Source: Desulfuromonas sp. SDB (GTDB lineage Bacteria > SDB-A). Taken from it: a DNA stretch of 36,873 nt. The stretch is taken from positions 1-36,873 of the forward strand of contig LKUE01000198.1 of the NCBI GenBank assembly GCA_001412365.1, read 5' to 3'. Below, piece by piece: positions 20,221 to 28,898 of the stretch. The notes under the pieces are model-generated. The model had not been told where the DNA came from, did not search any database, and saw only the letters and a program-made list of their open reading frames with translations. Positions within the stretch are counted from its first letter, which is position 1; each line of letters starts with the position of its first letter. Made by a program: the position numbers and the translations under genes.

Positions 20221-21061
20221 TAATTTTAGAATTGTTTTAAATCCCCATAAAACAAATGCTCAAACGGTTAGAAAACAAATTGAAACCTATCTGAAAAAAC
20301 ATGATAAACAGGTAATCTGCAGCGACCAGGCTGTTGACCAGGAAGATTTAGTTATTTCCCTGGGGGGTGATGGAACTTTACTTAAGGCAGCCAGATCATT
20401 AAAAAATCCCGATGTGCCCATATTAGGTATAAATCTGGGTAATCTTGGATTTCTAGCGGATATTTCTGCTCAGAAAATTGAAACCTGCCTTGACCAGATA
20501 ATCTGCGGCAATTATTATCTTGAGCCCAGAACCCAGTTAACTACCGGTAAAAATCTTCAGGCTTTAAATGATGTGGTCATCGCTTCCGGAAAAACTTTCC
20601 GGGTAATTCAGATGCTGGTGTTTATTGATGATCATTTCTTCAGTGAAATAGTAGGTGATGGTTTTATCATTTCCACTCCCACCGGTTCCACCGCTTATTC
20701 TCTATCAGTGGGAGGGCCAATTGTCTATCCCACCATGGAAGTGATAATACTAAATGCCATTTCCCCTCATATGCTGAGTCTGCGCCCATTAATTGTTCCG
20801 GGAAAATCTACCATAAAGATACAAATCTGCAGTGATCTCGCTTCGGTGGTAATTGACGGTCAGATATCTGAAAACCTTTCCAAAGGCAGCACTATCAACA
20901 TCACTCAATCCCCTCATAAGGTTAAATTATTGAAAATTAAGGGCATGGAATATTTCAATTTACTCCGAAGCAAATTAAGGCTGGGTGATCTTAAGGCAAG
21001 ACGCATCTGTGAGGATTGTGACCAGAGATTTGACTGTCCTTATCCAAAATTACCAATATGA
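20207..21061 (+). CDS. nadK: NAD kinase
   Basis: SLGGDGTLLKAAR, LGINLGNLGFLADI, STPTGSTAYSLSVGGPIV. Confidence 0.95.
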   Translation: MKSFSNFRIVLNPHKTNAQTVRKQIETYLKKHDKQVICSDQAVDQEDLVISLGGDGTLLKAARSLKNPDVPILGINLGNLGFLADISAQKIETCLDQIICGNYYLEPRTQLTTGKNLQALNDVVIASGKTFRVIQMLVFIDDHFFSEIVGDGFIISTPTGSTAYSLSVGGPIVYPTMEVIILNAISPHMLSLRPLIVPGKSTIKIQICSDLASVVIDGQISENLSKGSTINITQSPHKVKLLKIKGMEYFNLLRSKLRLGDLKARRICEDCDQRFDCPYPKLPI

Positions 21062-22704
21062 TTGAACAGCTTAAAATATCCAACTACGCAACCATAAAAG
21101 ATATTCAAATTACATTTAAACCAGGTTTAAATATAATCACCGGGGAAACCGGTTCGGGTAAGTCACTTATTGTAGATGCTATAAGCACCGTTTTGGGCAG
21201 CAAATTAGACCGGAGATCAGTTAAACCTGACCAGGGCGAAACTGAAATTAATCTGGTAATCCGCCAGAATGAATCAACTGTTTTGAGTAGAATTATTCCA
21301 AAGACCGGGAGTACTAAGAATTTTATCAACAATGAAAATGCCAAGGTTCAGCAATTAAAAAAATTTTCCGAAACTGAAGTAATGGTTTTTGGACAGCACA
21401 GCATATCTGAACTGCTGTCCCCTGAAAATTACAGTTATTATTTAGATTCTTTTGCCGGTTCCATTGATAAAACTGAAAATTTAAAACAGCTTTTAGAGAT
21501 TTATCTTGATCAAAAGAAGAAGTTAAAAAATTTAATTAATCGGCAGGCGAGATTAGCCGAACAATACCAGCTGGCAGAATATCAGCTGCAGGAAATTGAT
21601 TTACTAAATCCAGAACCACAGGAATGGGAGGAATTAAACAACCAATTATCCCGTCTTGAAAATTATGAAAAAATTAAAAGCCTGGCTGATGAAGTTGAGC
21701 AGCTGCTGGATGGAGATCAATTCAGCTTTACCCAATTATTATCTGAAATCGAACCTCGACTTGAACATCTTCAAGATTTAGATCCGGAGATGGACCAGCT
21801 CAATACCTTAAAGGATCAAATGTCAATTGCCAAAGATGAACTTAATTATCAGTTGAGGAAATTTTCAGATATTGAATTCGATGAGGAATTATTGACCGAG
21901 CTCAGGGAAAGAAAACAAGCTTTATCTAAATTAATTAAAAAGTTCGGGGGCAGTATAGAATCATTGTTGAATCATAAACATGATTTAATGGAGAAGTTGT
22001 CATCCCGAGAAAATTTCCAGACGGAAATTAAAACTATCCAGGATAATCTAATTGTCCAGGAACAAGAAATAGTTGAACTGGCTGCTGCAATTTCTGAAAT
22101 CAGAAAGAACAAATCCGGTTCTGTTGAATCCACTATTTTAAAAATGTTAGTCAACCTTGGTTTTGATCATGCAGTTTTCAAAATAGACATAAAACCAAAA
22201 AACAATGGAATGGTGGAGATCAGACAAAAATTTTTAGACTGGTCCGGTCTGGATGATATTCAATTCAAATTTACGGCAAATCCGGATATTAAACCTGCCT
22301 TACTCAGCGAAGTGGTTTCCGGGGGTGAATTATCCAGATTGGCATTAGCTTTGCAGTCAACTATCCTTAAGGAAAAATTACTTCCCACTGTAGTTTTCGA
22401 TGAAATTGACACTGGAATTTCAGGTAGAATTGCCCAGGCAGTGGGAAAATATTTAAGCAATCTGGCGGTCGATCATCAAGTAATTGTAATCACCCATCTC
22501 CCCCAAATAGCCGCTTTTGCCGATCATTACATAAAAATCAATAAACTATCCAAAGGAAAAGGTGTTTCAACTCAAGCATATTACGCCAACCAATCCCAAC
22601 AGAGAATACAAGCCATTGCGGAATTAGCGGGAGGAGAAAAAATTACCTCCCAGACCTTGGACTATGTCCGCAGTTTAATCAATACCGAGATAAAGGAGGA
22701 TTGA
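21058..22704 (+). CDS. recN: DNA repair protein RecN
   Basis: N-terminal P-loop TGETGSGKSLIVDAI, coiled-coil centre, C-terminal EVVSGGELSRLALALQ and VVFDEIDTGISGRIAQAVG. Confidence 0.96.
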   Translation: MIEQLKISNYATIKDIQITFKPGLNIITGETGSGKSLIVDAISTVLGSKLDRRSVKPDQGETEINLVIRQNESTVLSRIIPKTGSTKNFINNENAKVQQLKKFSETEVMVFGQHSISELLSPENYSYYLDSFAGSIDKTENLKQLLEIYLDQKKKLKNLINRQARLAEQYQLAEYQLQEIDLLNPEPQEWEELNNQLSRLENYEKIKSLADEVEQLLDGDQFSFTQLLSEIEPRLEHLQDLDPEMDQLNTLKDQMSIAKDELNYQLRKFSDIEFDEELLTELRERKQALSKLIKKFGGSIESLLNHKHDLMEKLSSRENFQTEIKTIQDNLIVQEQEIVELAAAISEIRKNKSGSVESTILKMLVNLGFDHAVFKIDIKPKNNGMVEIRQKFLDWSGLDDIQFKFTANPDIKPALLSEVVSGGELSRLALALQSTILKEKLLPTVVFDEIDTGISGRIAQAVGKYLSNLAVDHQVIVITHLPQIAAFADHYIKINKLSKGKGVSTQAYYANQSQQRIQAIAELAGGEKITSQTLDYVRSLINTEIKED

Positions 22705-22707
22705 ACC

Positions 22708-23193
22708 ATGGATCTCCACGCAGTTAAAGTACATAATCCTCAACAGTTAAATACCATAATCGGAATTTCCCATTTTATAATGACCTGCGAAGATATCGCA
22801 GAAGTACTGCTTAAAACCGTGCCCGGAATTAATTTTGGGCTGGCTTTTTGTGAAGCTTCTCAACAGCGACTGATAAGAACGGAAGGAAACCAACCTGAAC
22901 TAATCGAGCAAGCGGTGGTCAATGCAAAAAACATCGGAGCCGGTCATTGTTTTGTATTGATGGTCGATAATTCTTATCCCATTAATTTCCTGACCGCCCT
23001 GAAAAATTTACCGGAAATTGCCTGTATTTTATGCGCCAGCGCTAATCCTCTGGAAGTTATTATCGCCGAAACAGAACAAGGGAGAGGTATTGTGGGGATT
23101 ATTGATGGACAGACTCCTCTGGGAGTGGAAACCGAACAAGACCGGAAACAAAGATTTAAACTTCTAAGGGATATTGGGTACAAATTAAGTTAA
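22708..23193 (+). CDS. Adenosine-specific kinase family protein (COG1839/DUF355)
   Basis: GISHFIMTCEDIAEVLLKTVPGINFGLAFCEAS, GAGHCFVLM, ILCASANPLEVIIAETEQGRGIVGIIDG. Confidence 0.85.
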   Translation: MDLHAVKVHNPQQLNTIIGISHFIMTCEDIAEVLLKTVPGINFGLAFCEASQQRLIRTEGNQPELIEQAVVNAKNIGAGHCFVLMVDNSYPINFLTALKNLPEIACILCASANPLEVIIAETEQGRGIVGIIDGQTPLGVETEQDRKQRFKLLRDIGYKLS

Positions 23194-23211
23194 TCCAGGA
23201 AGGAGAGGAAT

Positions 23212-24186
23212 TTGGCAAAAATGAAGATTGGAATATTAACCAGCGGAGGCGATTCTCCGGGCATGAATGCCGCTATCAGGGCAATAGTCAATGAAGCCAT
23301 ACCTCTGCAGATTGAAATATTGGGATTCATAGAAGGATATCAGGGACTGATACAAGGGAACTGTCAGCCACTGGATAGTAAAATAGTTCAACCGGTAATA
23401 CGTTGGGGTGGCAGTATTATTAAATCCTCCCGGTGTGCTGAATTTCTTGAACGGCAAGGCAGAGACAGAGCATTTAAGACTTATCAAAATTTAAATTTAA
23501 GCGGCTTAATTGTAATAGGAGGTAATGGCACTGTAACCGGAGCGATGGAATTTTCTCAGGAAAATGAAATAAATATTATTGGTCTGCCCGGCACCATTGA
23601 TAATGATATTTCTGGCACAGACTACACCATTGGTTTTGATACTGCAGTAAACACCGCCATGCAGGCTATTGATAAAATACAGGACACCGCCAATACCATG
23701 GAAAATTTGTTCTTTGTTGAAGTTATGGGCAGACATTCCGGTGAAATCGCTTTAATGTCGGCAATTGCAGGAGGAGCTGATGCAGCTTTAATTCCTGAAG
23801 TTCCAACCGATCTGGACAATCTCATCCACCGATTATCCCAGGAATTATCCGCAGGAAAAGAAGGATTAGTAGTGGTGGTGGCAGAAGGAGATGACTTGGG
23901 GAAGGCTATTGAAATTGCAAAGAAAACCAGAAACAAGTTGAATATTACTACCAAAGTAACCGTACTTGGGCACACCCAGCGGGGAGGCAGTCCAACCGCA
24001 AGAGACAGGTATCTTTCCACATTATTAGGAGCTAAGGCGGTTCAGTTAATAGTTCAGGGCAAAACTCAGATCATGATTGGAATAAAAGAAGGAAAACTGG
24101 TAGAAGTACCGTTTACCCAGGCCAGTCAAAAAGAAAGTCATGTACAAAAAATGTTCTCACAAGGTATAATTAGGATTTTAACCTGA
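23212..24186 (+). CDS. pfkA: 6-phosphofructokinase
   Basis: TSGGDSPGMNAAIRA, GGNGTVTGA, LPGTIDNDISGTDYTIGFDTA, EVMGRHSG, VLGHTQRGGSPTARDR; TTG start with RBS GGAAGGAGAGG. Confidence 0.94.
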   Translation: MAKMKIGILTSGGDSPGMNAAIRAIVNEAIPLQIEILGFIEGYQGLIQGNCQPLDSKIVQPVIRWGGSIIKSSRCAEFLERQGRDRAFKTYQNLNLSGLIVIGGNGTVTGAMEFSQENEINIIGLPGTIDNDISGTDYTIGFDTAVNTAMQAIDKIQDTANTMENLFFVEVMGRHSGEIALMSAIAGGADAALIPEVPTDLDNLIHRLSQELSAGKEGLVVVVAEGDDLGKAIEIAKKTRNKLNITTKVTVLGHTQRGGSPTARDRYLSTLLGAKAVQLIVQGKTQIMIGIKEGKLVEVPFTQASQKESHVQKMFSQGIIRILT

Positions 24187-24196
24187 AGGAGGAAAT

Positions 24197-25618
24197 ATGT
24201 TTATATTTTTAATACTGTTGGTGACTCAATTGGCACCAGTAATCCTGCCTATTGATGTCGTAGACACCCATACCATACAAAATGATCCCATAATTTTTGA
24301 ATATAAAGCTTCATCCAAGGGATTCCTATCCGTAGTGGCAAGATGTAAACAATCCGATGGTGATATCATGATATTAGGAAGAGGTCCAAATTCAGTTTAT
24401 CTTAATTTACAGGGCGGATCAGAAGATTCTGATGTTGGAGGTAATTACGGCTTTGAGCAGACTATCTTCAATATTCCGGGGGCAGGCACCTACTATGTGA
24501 TGATAGTTCCTTATTCCAGTTTTGATCAACCTCAGTCAGTGGATGTTATGGCTTGGTTTAAAAACGATATTGAATTAATTCCAACACAATCAATCCCTAT
24601 GGTAATAAAAGAAAAAATACAAGATCTTGAAGAAGTGGAGGCACAATTAAGCGGACTTTATCCCCTGGCAGTTTACGAAATGGAAAGCTATGATAATTTT
24701 AATCACTTATTGCTGGGAAGAGTGGAAGCCAGCGAAGATGTTATTCTTGAGTTGTATTCTCCGGACAATCCTGCAGTATATGTTTATCAATCGGACTATG
24801 ATCTAGAAGGCAACGCTGGCATAGAACAGATAACCATGATGTCGGAAACTGAAAATCCAATATTTGTGATAAGACCTTACAACTTTCCTGAAAATGAGAT
24901 ATTTTACAATTTCCAGGTTGAAGCTATTCCCGCAGATATAGAATTAACTTTATCCCAGGGAAAAGCAGAAGATGAAGGATATGTGGATCCGCAAACTGGT
25001 TTGGACAGAATGCTTTATTCAGTAACCTGTCCCCAGGAAGGGATCTTAGTTGTTGATCTACATGGTGAAAACGGCGATCTAATCTTAAACGCATACTCTA
25101 TGGATACAATGATCTCATCTGATTATGATTATGAAGATGATCTGGGGAGAGAAAAGCTGGTTTTATTTCCGGGAGAATATTTACTTGAAGTCATCTCTCA
25201 GCCATCCAATATGGAACCTATTGATTACATGATCTACGCCACTGTTCACCGTGATCAAGACGCTTCTTATTCCGGGGCAGTACAGCTGGATTTAGGAGTA
25301 AAGCACCAGGACCAGATATCTGCAGCAAGCTACGATTTCCTTGATTATTATTATTTCCAGTGTCCCCAGGATGGACAGTATATTATTGAAACCATGGGAA
25401 CTGACTATATAGGTGATCTGATTCTGACTGTAGAAAATTCAGACGGCGAAATATTATCCACCTCTGATCAGGATATAAACGGAGATTACACTTACGAACA
25501 ATGTGTGGTGGATCTTAATTCCGGAGATAGAATTTACATCAAGGTCGAACCCTACTATGAGTACCAAGAAGACATACAGGATTGCCAATATAATATTACT
25601 ATTACCCGATCAGAATAG
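24197..25618 (+). CDS. Secreted repeat protein with PPC-like (pre-peptidase C-terminal) modules
   Basis: N-terminal hydrophobic signal MFIFLILLVTQLAPVILP; four degenerate modules each with an acidic S-D-x-D...G...E loop. RBS GAAGGAGGAAAT. Confidence 0.6.
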   Translation: MFIFLILLVTQLAPVILPIDVVDTHTIQNDPIIFEYKASSKGFLSVVARCKQSDGDIMILGRGPNSVYLNLQGGSEDSDVGGNYGFEQTIFNIPGAGTYYVMIVPYSSFDQPQSVDVMAWFKNDIELIPTQSIPMVIKEKIQDLEEVEAQLSGLYPLAVYEMESYDNFNHLLLGRVEASEDVILELYSPDNPAVYVYQSDYDLEGNAGIEQITMMSETENPIFVIRPYNFPENEIFYNFQVEAIPADIELTLSQGKAEDEGYVDPQTGLDRMLYSVTCPQEGILVVDLHGENGDLILNAYSMDTMISSDYDYEDDLGREKLVLFPGEYLLEVISQPSNMEPIDYMIYATVHRDQDASYSGAVQLDLGVKHQDQISAASYDFLDYYYFQCPQDGQYIIETMGTDYIGDLILTVENSDGEILSTSDQDINGDYTYEQCVVDLNSGDRIYIKVEPYYEYQEDIQDCQYNITITRSE

Positions 25619-25670
25619 ATGATATAATGACCGGTCATCTTATTGATAACATAGAATAATAAATCAACCA

Positions 25671-25743
25671 GGGGCAGTGGCTCAGCTGGTAGAGCGCCTC
25701 CCTCGCACGGAGGAGATCGGCGGTTCGACTCCGCTCTGCTCCA
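25671..25743 (+). tRNA. tRNA-Ala (anticodon CGC)
   Basis: Cloverleaf: GGGGCAG/CTGCTCC acceptor with G3:U70, anticodon stem CCTCC/GGAGG, loop CTCGCAC, T-loop TTCGACT; A73, no encoded CCA. Confidence 0.95.
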
Positions 25744-25748
25744 GATAT

Positions 25749-25848
25749 TGCGGCTGGCTCCATTAAAGGATGTGCCGACGAACCCCGTCAGGTCCGAGAG
25801 GAAGCAGCGGTAGTCAGAGCACTCCTGTTAACGGTTAAGCTGGCCGCT
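25749..25848 (+). ncRNA. ffs: Bacterial small-type signal recognition particle RNA (4.5S-like)
   Basis: Core CGAACCCCGTCAGGTCCGAGAGGAAGCAGC with a GAGA tetraloop, closed by terminal helix GCGGCTGGCT (25750-) / AGCTGGCCGC (-25847); upstream of dnaX. Confidence 0.92.
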
Positions 25849-25864
25849 AGCAAATGGATTAATT

Positions 25865-27352
25865 ATGGAAAACTATATTGTAATGGCTAGAAGATACCGC
25901 CCAGGGAACTTTGAGGAAATTATTGGGCAGCCTCATATTGTGACTACTTTAAAAAGTTCACTGGAATCGGGCAGATTAGCCCAAGCATATTTATTCACCG
26001 GACCCCGGGGAGTGGGCAAAACAACTACCGCCAGGATTTTAGCCAAAGCAATAAATTGTGAACAGGGTTTATCCTCCCATCCCTGCGGGGAATGCTCAAC
26101 TTGTCAGGCAATTACTCAATCCCGTTTTCCTGATGTTTACGAAATTGATGGAGCATCTAATCGGGGGGTTGATGATGTAAGAACTATCCGGGAAAATTTG
26201 CTTTACACTCCTGCGGCAAGAGAAAGAATATATATTATTGACGAAGTTCACATGCTGACTAAGGAAGCATTCAACGCTCTGCTGAAAACTTTAGAAGAAC
26301 CTCCTCCCCGCATAAGATTTATTTTCGCCACCACTGAACCGGAAAAAGTCCCCCAGACAATATTGTCCAGATGCCAAAGATTTGATTTCAGACTGTTAAA
26401 TGAAAATCTAATTTTTCAGCATCTTAAATCCTTAGCAGAATTAGACGATATACACATAAATGATCAAGCATTGATGATACTATCCCGCCGGGCAAGAGGA
26501 TCAGTTCGAGATGCAATTAGTCTTTTAGATCAACTCTCCGTATTCAAGCACAAGAATATTGATGAAAAATTGACTTATGAAATTCTGGGAGAAATTGATC
26601 AAAAGGTAATTATGAATTTATTGGAATTAATTGCAGATCACCAGGTTAAGGATACTTTAGATAAAGTGGAAAGTTTGTACAATAATGGATACCAGCCTGA
26701 GGAAATTGCTCAATCCCTGGCTGAAAATTTATACTATTTACTGAAAAATTTTCATTCCCAGGAGGACTGTTCAAAATTAGCCCAAAAAATTGGTTTGGAC
26801 AGGATTAGCAGATACTTAAATCTGATGGCTAATTTTTTAAATTATAAAACCAAATTATCTACTAAAATTTCATTGGAAATGAATATTACCCGGATGGTCA
26901 GAATGGTGGACACAACTTCAATTAAAGATCTGCTGCTGGAAATCAACAATCCTTCCGGTGATTTTTCCCCCTCCACCTTAAAAAAAAAAGTTAATTTAAC
27001 TGCTAAACAGACTTCCAACCATACTGAATTATGGGAAGAAGTAGTAAAATCAGTTAAACAAAAAGATAGAATTACGGGGGGGTATCTAAACAACAGCGAA
27101 CTAATCAAATTAGAGGAAGAAATACTGGTGGTGCAATTATCCAATCCCGGATTTCAAAAATTACTATCCCGGTCTAATAACAAGCAGATAGTGGAAAAAA
27201 TAGCTGGAGAGATATGGGGAAAAAATTTAACTATAAAATTTATCGCTCAACCCAACAGCAAGCCCAAACATTTAACTCAGTTTGAAAATGACAGCAATAT
27301 CAAAACTGTAAAAAACATATTTGATGCTGAAATCATTGATTCCCCGGATTAG
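25865..27352 (+). CDS. dnaX: DNA polymerase III subunit gamma/tau
   Basis: YRPGNFEEIIGQPHIVTTLKSSL, FTGPRGVGKTTTARILAKA, zinc motif CGECSTCQ, IIDEVHMLTKEAFNALLKTLEEPP. Confidence 0.97.
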   Translation: MENYIVMARRYRPGNFEEIIGQPHIVTTLKSSLESGRLAQAYLFTGPRGVGKTTTARILAKAINCEQGLSSHPCGECSTCQAITQSRFPDVYEIDGASNRGVDDVRTIRENLLYTPAARERIYIIDEVHMLTKEAFNALLKTLEEPPPRIRFIFATTEPEKVPQTILSRCQRFDFRLLNENLIFQHLKSLAELDDIHINDQALMILSRRARGSVRDAISLLDQLSVFKHKNIDEKLTYEILGEIDQKVIMNLLELIADHQVKDTLDKVESLYNNGYQPEEIAQSLAENLYYLLKNFHSQEDCSKLAQKIGLDRISRYLNLMANFLNYKTKLSTKISLEMNITRMVRMVDTTSIKDLLLEINNPSGDFSPSTLKKKVNLTAKQTSNHTELWEEVVKSVKQKDRITGGYLNNSELIKLEEEILVVQLSNPGFQKLLSRSNNKQIVEKIAGEIWGKNLTIKFIAQPNSKPKHLTQFENDSNIKTVKNIFDAEIIDSPD

Positions 27353-27360
27353 GAGGTAAA

Positions 27361-27687
27361 ATGTCTAATTTAAATAATTTATTAAAACAAGCACAACAAA
27401 TGCAGGCGGAAATGAAAAAAATCCAGGAGCAACTGGCTCAGCAGGAATTTCAAGGTGAATCAGGAGGGGGAATGGTTAAGGCAATTGTAAATGGAAAACT
27501 GGAACCAATTTCAATTAAATTTGAACCGGACATTGTCAATCCTGAAGAACTGGACATGCTCGAAGATCTAATTCTAGCTGCTTTCACTGCCGCCCAAACA
27601 AAAGCTCAACAAGAAATTAAAGACAAAATGAGTGATCTGACCGGAGGGATGTTCAATCCAATGAATTTAGGGAGTTTATTCAGTTGA
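27361..27687 (+). CDS. ybaB: YbaB/EbfC nucleoid-associated protein
   Basis: LLKQAQQMQAEMKKIQEQLAQQEFQGESGGGMVKAIVNG; between dnaX and recR; RBS AGGAGG. Confidence 0.95.
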   Translation: MSNLNNLLKQAQQMQAEMKKIQEQLAQQEFQGESGGGMVKAIVNGKLEPISIKFEPDIVNPEELDMLEDLILAAFTAAQTKAQQEIKDKMSDLTGGMFNPMNLGSLFS

Positions 27688-28301
27688 TTGGCATACCTCC
27701 CAGCCTAAAGGAATTAATCCAGAATCTAAGTTTACTGCCGGGAATCGGACCTAAAAGCGCCAGGCGGATTGCCTTCTTCTTACTGGAAAAACCCCAGTCT
27801 ACTGCGGAAAGACTTGCTGACAGTATTGGAAATTTGAAAGCGGGGGTTTCCTTCTGTCAAATATGCGGAGCTCTTACCGAACAGGACACCTGCATGATCT
27901 GTGGAGATATCTCCAGGGATATAAGCAAAATCTGCATTGTGGAAACTTTCATAGACCAAATTATATTAGAAAATCTCAACTATTATCACGGTCTTTATCA
28001 TATTTTAGGGGGCACCCTTTCCCCTCTGGACGGGAGAGGTCCGAAACAACTTCGCATTGACAGTTTACTGACCAGAATTAGACAACCAAAAGTTGAAGAA
28101 GTGATAATTGCCACCAATCCTACTCCTGAGGGGAATGCCACTGCTCTGTTTATTGTTGATCTTCTTAAAAATTATTCGGTAAACTTAACCCGGATAGGAC
28201 TGGGCATACCGGTAGGTGGAGATATTGATCTTCTCGATTCAGAAACTCTTAAATTAGCCCTGGAAGGCAGGATGAAGATAGAAAAACATGTTGACGGATA
28301 A
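27684..28301 (+). CDS. recR: Recombination protein RecR
   Basis: LIQNLSLLPGIGPKSARRIAFFLL, zinc finger CQICGALTEQDTCMIC, TOPRIM-like VVE..., HVLGG-like YHILGGTLSPLDGRGP; TTG start overlaps the ybaB stop. Confidence 0.96.
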   Translation: MIGIPPSLKELIQNLSLLPGIGPKSARRIAFFLLEKPQSTAERLADSIGNLKAGVSFCQICGALTEQDTCMICGDISRDISKICIVETFIDQIILENLNYYHGLYHILGGTLSPLDGRGPKQLRIDSLLTRIRQPKVEEVIIATNPTPEGNATALFIVDLLKNYSVNLTRIGLGIPVGGDIDLLDSETLKLALEGRMKIEKHVDG

Positions 28302-28330
28302 GTTAATATTCTTTATAAGTGATAAATCTT

Positions 28331-28828
28331 ATGGATTACGAACAAATTGACATTTTCGAAGAAGATTTTTGGAAGTTAAAGAATATTCTTACCAATCTAA
28401 AAAACATTTTAGACGCCAGAATGATTCTGTTAATTGACCGGGCTGGTCAACTAATTGCTTCCGCAGGTGATCCCGAAGATATTGATGTTATGGCATTTTC
28501 TTCATTGGTGGCTGCAGACTATGCGGCAACCAGTCACTTAGCTACTTTAATTGGTGAAGATGAATTTTCCACCCTGCATCATCAAGGTCAGCGTCATAAT
28601 ATTTTCATTCAAATTGTAAATAATAAATTTATTTTAGCAGTTATTGCCAAAGCACATTATCCCCTGGGTCGAGTGAAAGTAGAAACGCTGAGAACCAAAC
28701 AGGAATTATCTGAAGTATTTGTATCAATAACTCAAAAAATGCAGGAAGAGAAACCCGAAAAACTTCCTTCAGAGGACCTTTCCAGTGAGATTGATAACTT
28801 TTTAGAGGATTTTTTCAACAATTTATGA
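28331..28828 (+). CDS. Roadblock/LC7-domain protein (MglB-like)
   Basis: LDARMILLIDRAGQLIASAGDPEDIDVMAFSSLVAADYAATSHLATLIGEDEF...; next to an MglA-like GTPase. ATG 28331 or GTG 28319 possible as start. Confidence 0.8.
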   Translation: MDYEQIDIFEEDFWKLKNILTNLKNILDARMILLIDRAGQLIASAGDPEDIDVMAFSSLVAADYAATSHLATLIGEDEFSTLHHQGQRHNIFIQIVNNKFILAVIAKAHYPLGRVKVETLRTKQELSEVFVSITQKMQEEKPEKLPSEDLSSEIDNFLEDFFNNL

Positions 28829-28898
28829 TTTTCATAATTTTTTCAATAACCATTATCCTGATCAAGTGTAATTTAATTATGACACAACGAGGTAATCG

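Noticed and set aside
23236-24020. Three minus-strand ORFs (76-132 aa) opposite pfkA
   Set aside because: Overlap a well-conserved plus-strand enzyme and show no domain; the longest is a shadow frame.
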